A model generated the notes under the pieces. That model was given only the letters and a program-made list of their open reading frames with translations, had not been told where the DNA came from and did not search any database. Positions 56,208 through 64,000 of a DNA stretch of 64,000 nucleotides are shown in pieces. The position numbers and the translations under genes are program-made. Every line of letters begins with the position of its first letter. Position 1 is the first letter of the stretch. The stretch covers positions 1 through 64,000 of the forward strand of contig NZ_VFRR01000013.1 of NCBI RefSeq assembly GCF_006385675.1. The letters are read 5' to 3'. The DNA comes from Maribrevibacterium harenarium. GTDB taxonomy: Bacteria; Pseudomonadota; Gammaproteobacteria; Pseudomonadales; Marinomonadaceae.

Positions 56208-57622
56208 AGCCCCTCCTCCGATAAGTTTTTGGAAATTTGGCCGATATCTCCTGCACCTTGGGTGATTAAGATATCATCTGCGCGCAGCACATTACGTAGA
56301 ATGGATCGCAAATCACCGATACTGGATACATGAATCGGATCTACCGCGCCGCGCTGGCGAATGGAGCCACACATGGAGCGACTATCCGCCCCATTAATTG
56401 GCTGCTCCCCTGCCGGATAAACATCCAGAAGCAATAAGACATCGACCTCTGACAGCACTTTAACGAAGTCTTCGTAAAGGTCTCGGGTACGGCTGTAACG
56501 ATGAGGTTGATACACCATGACTAAGCGGCGCTCAGGCCAGCCATCACGAATAGCACGAATGGTCGCTTTAACTTCGTTCGGGTGATGACCATAATCGTCG
56601 ATAAACATCACGCTACCCTGACTCAAGGTCAGTGGCTGCTGCTCTTGGAAACGGCGTCCTACGCCGGCAAACCCCATCAAACCTGCCTGAATAGCCGCTG
56701 GCGGCACTCCTAAATCCACCGCGACAGCAATCGTCGCCAAGGCGTTCAAGACATTATGGCGGCCGGGCATAGGCAGACGAATACGCATTGGCTCTTGGTC
56801 CGGGCAATGGGCCAAAAACTCGGTGTAGCGGCCACTTTGCTGAATATCGGTAGCGTAAAAATCGGCTGGCTGCTCGATACCGTAAGTCAACACTGGACGA
56901 CTTAGCTCCGGCATGATGGAACGTACATGTTCATCATCCACACACAGTACCGCCAGACCATAAAATGGCAGATTATGAATAAACTCGATGAAGGTACGTT
57001 TTACCTGGGCAAAATCCCCTTGGTAAGTGTCCATGTGGTCTTCATCGATATTGGTCACGATCACAGTCTGTGGCTGCAAATGTAAAAACGAAGCGTCACT
57101 TTCATCGGCTTCAGCAACCAGATATTTACTGCTACCGAGCTGGGCATTGGTGCCAGCACTGGTCAAACGCCCGCCAATAACGAAGGTTGGCGCCTCTTCC
57201 GTGGCCGCCAAAATGGAAGCCATTAGACTCGTGGTCGTGGTTTTACCGTGGGTTCCCGCAATCGCGATACCATGACGGTAGCGCATGAGTTCCGCCAACA
57301 TTTCCGCACGACGTACGATCGGGATACGATTCTCCCGCCCCCAACGCACTTCCGGGTTCTGGGGATTAATCGCCGTTGAAACCACGATAACGTGGGCTTC
57401 TTTCACATTGTCTTCTTGATGCCCATAAAAAACCTTGATGCCCAGATTGCTAAGACGCTCAGTGGTTGCCGAAGGTTTTAGGTCAGACCCGCTAATGCAG
57501 TAGCCTTGGTTATGCAATACCTCGGCAATGCCACACATACCCACGCCACCGATACCGATAAAATGAATGTTTTGGATGCGGCGCATCGCCGGAATATCGT
57601 AGGAATATTTGGTAATCGTCAT
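56204..57622 (-). CDS. murC: UDP-N-acetylmuramate-L-alanine ligase
   Basis: A 472-aa Mur ligase adding L-Ala to UDP-MurNAc. N-terminal Rossmann motif [14 protein letters not shown] near 20-33, ATP loop [10 protein letters not shown] near 123, central [12 protein letters not shown] and C-terminal [12 protein letters not shown] near 368. It directly abuts murG (no gap) and overlaps ddl by four bases. A start at the second ATG ([14 protein letters not shown]) is possible. Confidence 0.98.
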   Translation of the reverse strand: MTITKYSYDIPAMRRIQNIHFIGIGGVGMCGIAEVLHNQGYCISGSDLKPSATTERLSNLGIKVFYGHQEDNVKEAHVIVVSTAINPQNPEVRWGRENRIPIVRRAEMLAELMRYRHGIAIAGTHGKTTTTSLMASILAATEEAPTFVIGGRLTSAGTNAQLGSSKYLVAEADESDASFLHLQPQTVIVTNIDEDHMDTYQGDFAQVKRTFIEFIHNLPFYGLAVLCVDDEHVRSIMPELSRPVLTYGIEQPADFYATDIQQSGRYTEFLAHCPDQEPMRIRLPMPGRHNVLNALATIAVAVDLGVPPAAIQAGLMGFAGVGRRFQEQQPLTLSQGSVMFIDDYGHHPNEVKATIRAIRDGWPERRLVMVYQPHRYSRTRDLYEDFVKVLSEVDVLLLLDVYPAGEQPINGADSRSMCGSIRQRGAVDPIHVSSIGDLRSILRNVLRADDILITQGAGDIGQISKNLSEEGL

Positions 57623-58693
57623 TTATTTCATCAACCTTATACAATGGGCCACCACATCATGGGTAGCGTTGGGGTGCGCAAATGAACCTGCCGCCTGCCC
57701 CATTTTTTCTAACTGTTCACTATCTTTCAGCAAGCTTTCAAGCTCGTCACGCAGACGCTCGGCTTGCATTTGGGCTTGTGGTAACAAAATAGCTCCCCCA
57801 CATTTTTCCAAATGCTCCGCATTTTTTGTTTGGTGATCGTCAATGGCAAAGGGAAACGGCACTAAAATTGACGGTAACTTAGCAATGGCCAGCTCACTGA
57901 CTGTCATAGCACCGGCACGGCAAAGCACCACATCCGCCCAATAGTAAGCCTGATTCATGTTATCGATATAGGGTTCCACTCGCGCCGCTACCTGGTGTTT
58001 GTCATACAGCGCCTTCACCGCATCAATATTATTCATGCCAGTTTGATGCCAAACATCTAGGCGCTGATCTAAACGCCAATTCGCCAGCAATTCTGGCACC
58101 GCTTGGTTAATCGCTTGAGCACCCAAACTCCCCCCCACAACTAATAGTTTTAATGGGGCAGCATTATTTCCTCGCACCGGACGGGTAACTTGCTCAAGAA
58201 TTTCGCGACGCACAGGATTACCCACCGTCACGGCATTCGGCAATGCCCCGTCGAAGGCCTGTAGGCATCGGCTCGCTATTTTGGATAGTAATTTATTGGT
58301 GGTTCCGGCAACCGCATTTTGTTCGTGAATAACTAAGGGGATACCAAGAAGCTTGGCCGCTACACCTCCGGGGCCAGCAACAAATCCCCCCATACCTAAC
58401 ACCACATCGGGCTTTAGGTTGCGCAAGTGCGCCACTGCCTGGCCAATCGCATGCAGAATACGAAACGGCGCAAACACTAAGCCCGCTATGCCTTTCCCTC
58501 TTACCCCCTTAATAGAGATAGTGCGCAAGGGAATCTCTCGCTCCGGTACGAGGCGCTCTTCCATACCACCTTTAGAGCCAAGCCAAACAACTTTCACCCC
58601 TTTGTCGAGCAACAATTGAGCACAGGCCAACGCAGGATAAATATGACCACCGGTGCCACCAGCCATAATCACTACGGTACGTGATTTAGCCAC
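57623..58693 (-). CDS. murG: lipid II synthase MurG
   Basis: A 356-aa GT-B glycosyltransferase that adds GlcNAc to lipid I at the inner face of the membrane. It has the N-terminal GGTGGHIYPALA loop at 12-23, GGFVAGPGGVAA near 102 and the UDP-binding CRAGAMTVSELA near 260. It overlaps ftsW by eight bases and abuts murC. Confidence 0.98.
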   Translation of the reverse strand: MAKSRTVVIMAGGTGGHIYPALACAQLLLDKGVKVVWLGSKGGMEERLVPEREIPLRTISIKGVRGKGIAGLVFAPFRILHAIGQAVAHLRNLKPDVVLGMGGFVAGPGGVAAKLLGIPLVIHEQNAVAGTTNKLLSKIASRCLQAFDGALPNAVTVGNPVRREILEQVTRPVRGNNAAPLKLLVVGGSLGAQAINQAVPELLANWRLDQRLDVWHQTGMNNIDAVKALYDKHQVAARVEPYIDNMNQAYYWADVVLCRAGAMTVSELAIAKLPSILVPFPFAIDDHQTKNAEHLEKCGGAILLPQAQMQAERLRDELESLLKDSEQLEKMGQAAGSFAHPNATHDVVAHCIRLMK

Positions 58694-59930
58694 GCTGCAC
58701 CTCCACTACTTGCTCGTCGAAATCTTCTGTAAAGGGAATGCCATCAGCCATTGGCTCACTCTCAGGCTCGGACATTTGCTCTGCCAATACGTCACGTTTC
58801 GTTTCAATATCTACCCGCGCTACGATAAACAAACTGCCCAGCATGATAATTAAGCTACTGCCGCCATAACTGATTAATGGCAGAGTTAAACCCTTGGTAG
58901 GTAGCACACCGGTATTTACGCCGATGTTAATAATAACTTGAGCGATCAATAGAATCGCGAAGCCGTAACAAATGTATGCTTGAAAAATTTTGTGGGCTGC
59001 TATCGCGCGCTGGCCGATGATAAACATCTGCGCCACCAACAGTCCGAAGACAAGCAGCAATAACATGCCGCCAAACAATCCTGTTTCTTCAACCCAAACA
59101 GAAAACACAAAGTCCGTATGAGCTTCGGGGAGATAAGCCAATTTTTGCACGCTGTTACCTAGCCCCAACCCAAACCACTCGCCTCGACCAAATGCAATCA
59201 ACGCTTGCGATAGTTGATAGCCATCATTAAACGGGTCTTGCCAAGGATCCCAAAAGTTCATCAAGCGCTTCATCCGATATTCAGACGAAACCGCCAATAC
59301 CGCCAACGCCCCAGCGGCGGCGGCAATAGTCCAAAGGAAGTGTTTTAATGGCGCACCCGCGATAAATAGCAGGGCAAATACGGTTCCAAGAAGTACCACG
59401 GAAGCACCGAAGTCAGGCTCCTTCATCAGTAGCACGAGAAAGATAAAGGTAAAGCCGATTGGCATAAAGGAACCGATAAATAGGTTTTGCCTTACCCGAG
59501 CCGAGCGTCGTACCAAAAAGCCTGATACGTATAGCACCATCGCGACTTTGGCTGCTTCGGACGGTTGCAAGTTAAATACGCCTAAAGAAATCCAGCGCTG
59601 ACTACCATTCACTGACTTACCGATGCCGGGTATCAGCACCAATATAAGCAGCACTAACGCTAGCAACATCAGCAAAATGCTGCGCTCTTTTAATTGCTCA
59701 GTCGGCACGTTAATTAAAAAGGCACCAAATACTAAACCGATCACAAGGTATAGTAGTTGACGTGAAAGATAATAACTTGGGTAGCCAAAATTATCGTTTG
59801 AAATAAACGTGGAGGCGCTGGCGACCATCACCAGCCCCAAGATCAATACTGCCATTACGGTGGCGACAAAAATGGGGTCAAGCCGAAGTATATCCTTCGG
59901 CCGAATGGGGTCGATTAAACCACCGAGCAT
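58686..59930 (-). CDS. ftsW: septal glycosyltransferase FtsW
   Basis: A 414-aa SEDS-family polymerase with about ten membrane segments and the family strings RWISLGVFNLQPSE and LPLISYGGSSL. It polymerises septal peptidoglycan with its cognate PBP. I use ATG 59,930, since GGGGAG lies five bases upstream; an ATG eight codons earlier would lengthen the overlap with murD. The C-terminal 50 residues are acidic and cytoplasmic. The overlap with murD is 16 bases. Confidence 0.96.
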   Translation of the reverse strand: MLGGLIDPIRPKDILRLDPIFVATVMAVLILGLVMVASASTFISNDNFGYPSYYLSRQLLYLVIGLVFGAFLINVPTEQLKERSILLMLLALVLLILVLIPGIGKSVNGSQRWISLGVFNLQPSEAAKVAMVLYVSGFLVRRSARVRQNLFIGSFMPIGFTFIFLVLLMKEPDFGASVVLLGTVFALLFIAGAPLKHFLWTIAAAAGALAVLAVSSEYRMKRLMNFWDPWQDPFNDGYQLSQALIAFGRGEWFGLGLGNSVQKLAYLPEAHTDFVFSVWVEETGLFGGMLLLLVFGLLVAQMFIIGQRAIAAHKIFQAYICYGFAILLIAQVIINIGVNTGVLPTKGLTLPLISYGGSSLIIMLGSLFIVARVDIETKRDVLAEQMSEPESEPMADGIPFTEDFDEQVVEVQRG

Positions 59931-61276
59931 GGAAGCTCCCCGACTAGCCGGCAAAAGTGCTCACCCCTAGCCTCAAAGTTCTTGTACATATCTAAACTGG
60001 CGCAGGCCGGCGAAAACAGCACAATATCCCCTGGAGCAACAGTGGCTTTCAAGGACTGGAAAATCTCCTCCAAATCTCGATAGCGACTGTAACCACAATG
60101 CTGCTGCTCTAACACTTGCTCGATGGCAGCAGCATCTTTACCAAATAGATAACTGTGTTTCACGAACTGCTTGGCAGCGCGGGCCAGGTCTTTAAAATCT
60201 GCTCCTTTGCCATCACCACCCGCGATCAGATGGATATTGCGAGCTGCAGAGCCAAACCCCTGTAAGGCAGCCAAAGTAGCGCCAACATTGGTACCCTTGG
60301 AATCGTTTATGTAGGTGACACCATCTACGGTGGCAACGTGTTCACAACGATGTGGCAGGCCAGCAAAGCTGGCAAGCACCTCAGCGATCGCCGGGTGTTT
60401 TGGATCAACACCACATAGCTCAACCATGGCAAGACAAGACAAGACATTTGCAAGGTTGTGTTTACCTTGCAGACGAATATCACTGGCCTTGTAGAGACGC
60501 TCCACCCCTCGGCATAACCAAAGATCGTCATCCTGCAGCAAACCGTATTCATACAAATCTGGCTGACCTGTGGTAAAAGCACGTACCGGGACGTTGGTCT
60601 GCAATAGAGGCACGGTCAGAATATCTTGCTTGTTACAAACCGCTCCTTGGCAACCTTGATAAATACGCTGTTTCGCTTTTTGATAGGCCAAGAGGTTCGG
60701 ATAACGATCCATATGATCTTCCGAAACATTAAGCACACAGGCGACTTTCGCACCCAAATCCGTAGTCGTCTCCAGTTGAAAGCTAGACAATTCCAACACG
60801 TAAAAATCCATGTCATCCGCTAACAGCGTGAGTGCTGGATCACCTAGATTGCCGCCCGCAACCGAACGCTTACCGACGGCTCGCAGCAGTAGATCAACCA
60901 ACGTTGTCACTGTGCTTTTGGCATTTGATCCGGTAATCGCCACGATGGGAGCATTGGCATGTTCTTTAAACAGATCGATGTCGCCACGCATTTGCACACC
61001 TTGAGCTGCTAGCTGCTGCAATACCGGGTGCGCCAATGGGATGCCAGGGCTGACATATAATTCCGTCACGCCAAGAGTAAGTAATGGTTCCAGAGAACCG
61101 GTAAAAATGTTCTCTGCCGGACATAAGGCTTGGGCAGCCTCTAAGCCCGGAGGAGTATCCCGAGAGTCGACCACATAGAACTCCAACCCTTGGCGGGCTA
61201 GAAATTCAACACAAGCAAGACCGGTTTTGCCTAGACCGACCACTGCCCGAACACGATCCGAACCAATAAGCGCCAT
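59915..61276 (-). CDS. murD: UDP-N-acetylmuramoylalanine-D-glutamate ligase
   Basis: A 453-aa Mur ligase that adds D-Glu. Rossmann start VVGLGKTGLACVEFLARQG, ATP loop GSNAKSTVTT near 116, and INDSKGTNVGAT near 312. It lies 12 bases after mraY and overlaps ftsW, in conserved order. Confidence 0.98.
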   Translation of the reverse strand: MALIGSDRVRAVVGLGKTGLACVEFLARQGLEFYVVDSRDTPPGLEAAQALCPAENIFTGSLEPLLTLGVTELYVSPGIPLAHPVLQQLAAQGVQMRGDIDLFKEHANAPIVAITGSNAKSTVTTLVDLLLRAVGKRSVAGGNLGDPALTLLADDMDFYVLELSSFQLETTTDLGAKVACVLNVSEDHMDRYPNLLAYQKAKQRIYQGCQGAVCNKQDILTVPLLQTNVPVRAFTTGQPDLYEYGLLQDDDLWLCRGVERLYKASDIRLQGKHNLANVLSCLAMVELCGVDPKHPAIAEVLASFAGLPHRCEHVATVDGVTYINDSKGTNVGATLAALQGFGSAARNIHLIAGGDGKGADFKDLARAAKQFVKHSYLFGKDAAAIEQVLEQQHCGYSRYRDLEEIFQSLKATVAPGDIVLFSPACASLDMYKNFEARGEHFCRLVGELPCSVV

Positions 61277-61288
61277 TTCTACGCTCCC

Positions 61289-62371
61289 TTAGCGAACTTT
61301 TAAAGTGGCTAGGCCAATCAACACCAAGCACACGGTAATAATCCAAAAACGTACGATCACTTTAGGCTCTGCCCAGCCCTTCAACTCAAAATGGTGATGA
61401 ATCGGCGCCATGCGGAAAATACGCCGCTTGGTGAGCTTATAGGAGGCTACCTGAAGAATTACCGACACTGTCTCCATAACAAACACCCCACCCATGATGA
61501 AAAGCACCAATTCTTGGCGAACAATCACCGCGATGACACCCAGTGCCGCGCCTAAAGCTAGCGCTCCCACATCTCCCATAAAAATCTGGGCGGGATAGGT
61601 ATTGAACCAGAGAAAACCAAGGCCCGCTCCGACCAGAGCAGAACAAAAGACGATAAGCTCCCCGGTGCCGTGCACATAAGGGATCAACAAATACTCGGCA
61701 AATTTCACGTTACCAGTGAGATAGGCAAACAGACCTAACGCACCACCAACCAAGACAGTAGGTAAAATCGCCAAGCCATCCAAACCATCTGTTAAGTTAA
61801 CGGCGTTACTGGTGCCCACTATGACAAAGTAAGTAAGTACGACGAAGAACACACCCAATGGTATGGCAACTTCTTTAAACAAAGGCACGATCAGCTCTGT
61901 TTCTGCCGGTGTGGATGCGGTGTAAAATAAATACAAGGCCGCCCCGAGACCAAACACACTTTGCCAGAAGTATTTCCATTTAGCTGGTAGACCACGGGGA
62001 TTCTTTTCGACGACTTTACGATAATCGTCTACCCAACCCACAGCCCCGAAAGCCAAAGTCGTCAGCAAAGTAACCCATACATATTCGTTGGTTAAGTCCC
62101 CCCACAATAATGTACTTACCGCAATCGAAAAGATAATCAGCGCACCACCCATGGTTGGCGTGCCTGCCTTACTGAGGTGGGACTGGGGGCCATCATCCCG
62201 TACTGCCTGCCCAATTTGTAGACGCTGCAATAAACAGATAACCCGCTGACCGATCAATAGAGAGATAAATAAAGCTGTCAATACGCCAAGAATGGCACGC
62301 AGGGACAAATAGTTGAAAACAGTAAAAAAGGTAAAGTGCTTGCTTAGGTATTCGGTAAGCAGGAGTAGCAT
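61289..62371 (-). CDS. mraY: phospho-MurNAc-pentapeptide transferase MraY
   Basis: A 360-aa inner-membrane protein with about ten membrane segments that makes lipid I from undecaprenyl phosphate. Catalytic strings: DDYRKVV near 114, [17 protein letters not shown] near 184, and [12 protein letters not shown] near 323. It lies two bases after murF and twelve before murD. Confidence 0.98.
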   Translation of the reverse strand: MLLLLTEYLSKHFTFFTVFNYLSLRAILGVLTALFISLLIGQRVICLLQRLQIGQAVRDDGPQSHLSKAGTPTMGGALIIFSIAVSTLLWGDLTNEYVWVTLLTTLAFGAVGWVDDYRKVVEKNPRGLPAKWKYFWQSVFGLGAALYLFYTASTPAETELIVPLFKEVAIPLGVFFVVLTYFVIVGTSNAVNLTDGLDGLAILPTVLVGGALGLFAYLTGNVKFAEYLLIPYVHGTGELIVFCSALVGAGLGFLWFNTYPAQIFMGDVGALALGAALGVIAVIVRQELVLFIMGGVFVMETVSVILQVASYKLTKRRIFRMAPIHHHFELKGWAEPKVIVRFWIITVCLVLIGLATLKVR

Positions 62372-62373
62372 GA

Positions 62374-63744
62374 CTAGATTGGTTCCTGACTGACAAGTTG
62401 TTGAACGATTTCTTCCATTTTGGCGGAACGCGAACCTTTAACCAATACCGCATTATGCTGATCAAGATCGGCAAGAAAAGTAATGATTTCGGCTTTGGTC
62501 GCACAGGACTGAGCTCGGCCAGCTTTGGACTCCTGCGCAAATGCTTGGGCAGCAATCGCAGCGACTGGGCCAAGGGTCAACATATGTTGAATGCCTTGCT
62601 GAGCGGCATAGCGGCCAAGTGCAGCATGAATTTCTGCTTCTTGCTCACCTAACTCCCCTAATGCACCTAGCACCAGCCACGATGTTCCAGCTTGCAAAGC
62701 TAACACGTCGATTGCAGCTTCCACGGATTTTGGGCTGGCATTGTAACAATCATTAACAAGAAGCGCCCCTGTTTTTGTCGTGAGCATCTCCATTCGACCA
62801 GGAACTTGGGCAGGAACCGATAGATGTGACAAAAATTCTGCTAAATCATAGCCTTGGGCCAGCATTGCAAGGCATACGGCCATGGCATTCGCTACCTGAT
62901 GACGACCTGGCCGCTGTAGCCGTAACGGGATTGAATGTCCGTTCAGCAATAAAGTTACGTCTGAATGATTAGGGAAGAATTTGGCATCCTGGCAAATGAG
63001 TGTCGCGCCGCTATCTTGAACGAAAGAGAATGACCATACTCGACGCTCACCTGCTAATGCAACCCAATAGGAAAAGTGTGGATCATCTGCATTCAAAATG
63101 ATGGTCGCATCAGGTTTAGCGGTGCTAATGAGCGCCCCTTTTTCCTCTGCGATACCACGAGTCGAACCAAAACCAGCCAAATGACTACCACTGGCATTGG
63201 TTAAAATCACGATATCGGCTTGGATATAACGCCCAAGTTTTGGGATTTCACCGGGGAAACTCGTACCTGCTTCAATCACCGCGGCACCATGCTGCGCAGA
63301 TAAGCCTAACAGAGTCTTAGGTACGCCGATCTGGTTATTTAGGTTAGCTTGGGTTTTCAAGGTTGGCACAAAGTGCGCGAGTGTCGCTGCTAGCCAATCT
63401 TTGACACTAGTTTTGCCGTTACTACCGGTAATCGCAACAACAGGGCCTTGGAATTGTTGGCGTATGTGATTCGCCAGTAGACCGTAGGCTTCTCTGGTAT
63501 CCGCCACTAGCACATAAGTAGAAACATTTACCGGCCGCTCAACCAGTACGGCAACCGCGCCCGCCACCATGGCTTGCTCGACGAATGCGTGGCCATCGAA
63601 GTGCTCTCCGCTAAGCGCGACAAATAACGCTCCCGTTAATTCACCGCGGGTATCTGTTTCAATCGAACTGATAATGGCATCCGCGCCGACTAGCCGCCCA
63701 TGACAAATTTGCGCGACGCGCTCCAGACTAAGCGTGACTAACAT
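62374..63744 (-). CDS. murF: UDP-MurNAc-tripeptide-D-alanyl-D-alanine ligase
   Basis: A 456-aa Mur ligase that adds the D-Ala-D-Ala made by Ddl. ATP loop [14 protein letters not shown] near 105, [10 protein letters not shown] near 162 and [14 protein letters not shown] near 331. It overlaps murE by 17 bases and lies two bases before mraY. Confidence 0.97.
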   Translation of the reverse strand: MLVTLSLERVAQICHGRLVGADAIISSIETDTRGELTGALFVALSGEHFDGHAFVEQAMVAGAVAVLVERPVNVSTYVLVADTREAYGLLANHIRQQFQGPVVAITGSNGKTSVKDWLAATLAHFVPTLKTQANLNNQIGVPKTLLGLSAQHGAAVIEAGTSFPGEIPKLGRYIQADIVILTNASGSHLAGFGSTRGIAEEKGALISTAKPDATIILNADDPHFSYWVALAGERRVWSFSFVQDSGATLICQDAKFFPNHSDVTLLLNGHSIPLRLQRPGRHQVANAMAVCLAMLAQGYDLAEFLSHLSVPAQVPGRMEMLTTKTGALLVNDCYNASPKSVEAAIDVLALQAGTSWLVLGALGELGEQEAEIHAALGRYAAQQGIQHMLTLGPVAAIAAQAFAQESKAGRAQSCATKAEIITFLADLDQHNAVLVKGSRSAKMEEIVQQLVSQEPI

Positions 63745-64000
63745 ATTGCGCTAAAGCCTCTTCTGCTTGTTCTCGGTCATCGAAATGGAACCGTTGTCCG
63801 TTTATCTCTTGGTAGGTTTCGTGGCCTTTTCCCGCGATAAGTACGACATCGTGCCCATCAGCTTGGGCAATCACCTGGGCAATTGCTTGACGTCGGTCGG
63901 GGATGGTTAGTACTTGAGCCATTTGTCTCGACACACCATGCAGTGCATCGGCGAAAATTTGTTGTGGATCTTCAGTGCGCGGGTTGTCCGATGTCAGCAC
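63728..64000 (-). CDS. murE: MurE, C-terminal end, cut by window edge
   Basis: The 90 residues present match the end of UDP-MurNAc-L-Ala-D-Glu:meso-diaminopimelate ligase: SDNPRTEDPQQI, the motif that binds diaminopimelate, and LIAGKGHETYQEINGQRFHFDDRE. The rest of the gene lies beyond base 64,000. It overlaps murF by 17 bases. Confidence 0.95.
   Translation of the reverse strand: MLTSDNPRTEDPQQIFADALHGVSRQMAQVLTIPDRRQAIAQVIAQADGHDVVLIAGKGHETYQEINGQRFHFDDREQAEEALAQYVSHA

Overview
The window is a piece of a gammaproteobacterial chromosome. The evidence is a standard division and cell wall (dcw) cluster ending in lpxC and secA, the thrS-infC-rpmI-rplT-pheS-pheT-ihfA run, class II DAHP synthase, and tRNA genes with encoded CCA ends. 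The mixed features fit a marine Oceanospirillales-type bacterium, but that is inference and I do not name a genus.

The window has two halves. Bases 1 to about 33,200 are an accessory, defence-rich island. Bases 33,230 to 64,000 are conserved core genome, nearly all on the minus strand. In the island, left to right: a double-AAA ATPase gene (+), then, on the minus strand, an unknown gene, three small membrane protein genes, and a four-gene operon (SNF2/RapA-type helicase, DUF4391-like protein, beta-class adenine methyltransferase, Type III Res) that reads as an extended Type III restriction-modification system. Next come a lipoprotein gene and a second four-gene operon: a YqiA-like hydrolase, an unrecognised 433-aa protein, a two-HKD phospholipase-D nuclease and a second SNF2-type helicase. 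The overlaps are 8, -1 and 4 bases. This looks like an undescribed or little-described defence module. Small unknown genes, a NYN-LOTUS RNase-like gene and a 1,763-aa tyrosine recombinase with its overlapping 271-aa partner complete the island next to the tRNA cluster.

The most unusual signal in the island is a 17-bp inverted repeat (ACGACAT-nnn-ATGTCGT). It occurs five times, and four copies lie 42 to 44 bases before a start codon, overlapping the -35 position. Two copies also carry the beginning of a yqiA-like gene, so promoter plus first gene has been copied and has decayed at two places around the intact operon. A decayed tail of the NYN-LOTUS gene lies near one orphan copy. The region therefore looks like a repeatedly rearranged cassette array under a common operator.

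The core half has a six-gene tRNA array (Pro-Thr-Thr-Thr-Thr-Val). It is followed by ihfA/pheT/pheS and rplT/rpmI/infC/thrS for translation, then an O-methyltransferase gene and a GIY-YIG-like gene (+). Next are aroG (class II), a XRE-cupin regulator, a DUF442 phosphatase-like gene, ppiC, and a two-receiver response regulator (+). After these come mutT, argJ, secA, lpxC and the dcw genes ftsZ, ftsA, ftsQ, ddl, murC, murG, ftsW, murD, mraY, murF and the 3' end of murE, which runs off the right edge. In the dcw part the genes overlap or nearly touch, and transcription runs from right to left.
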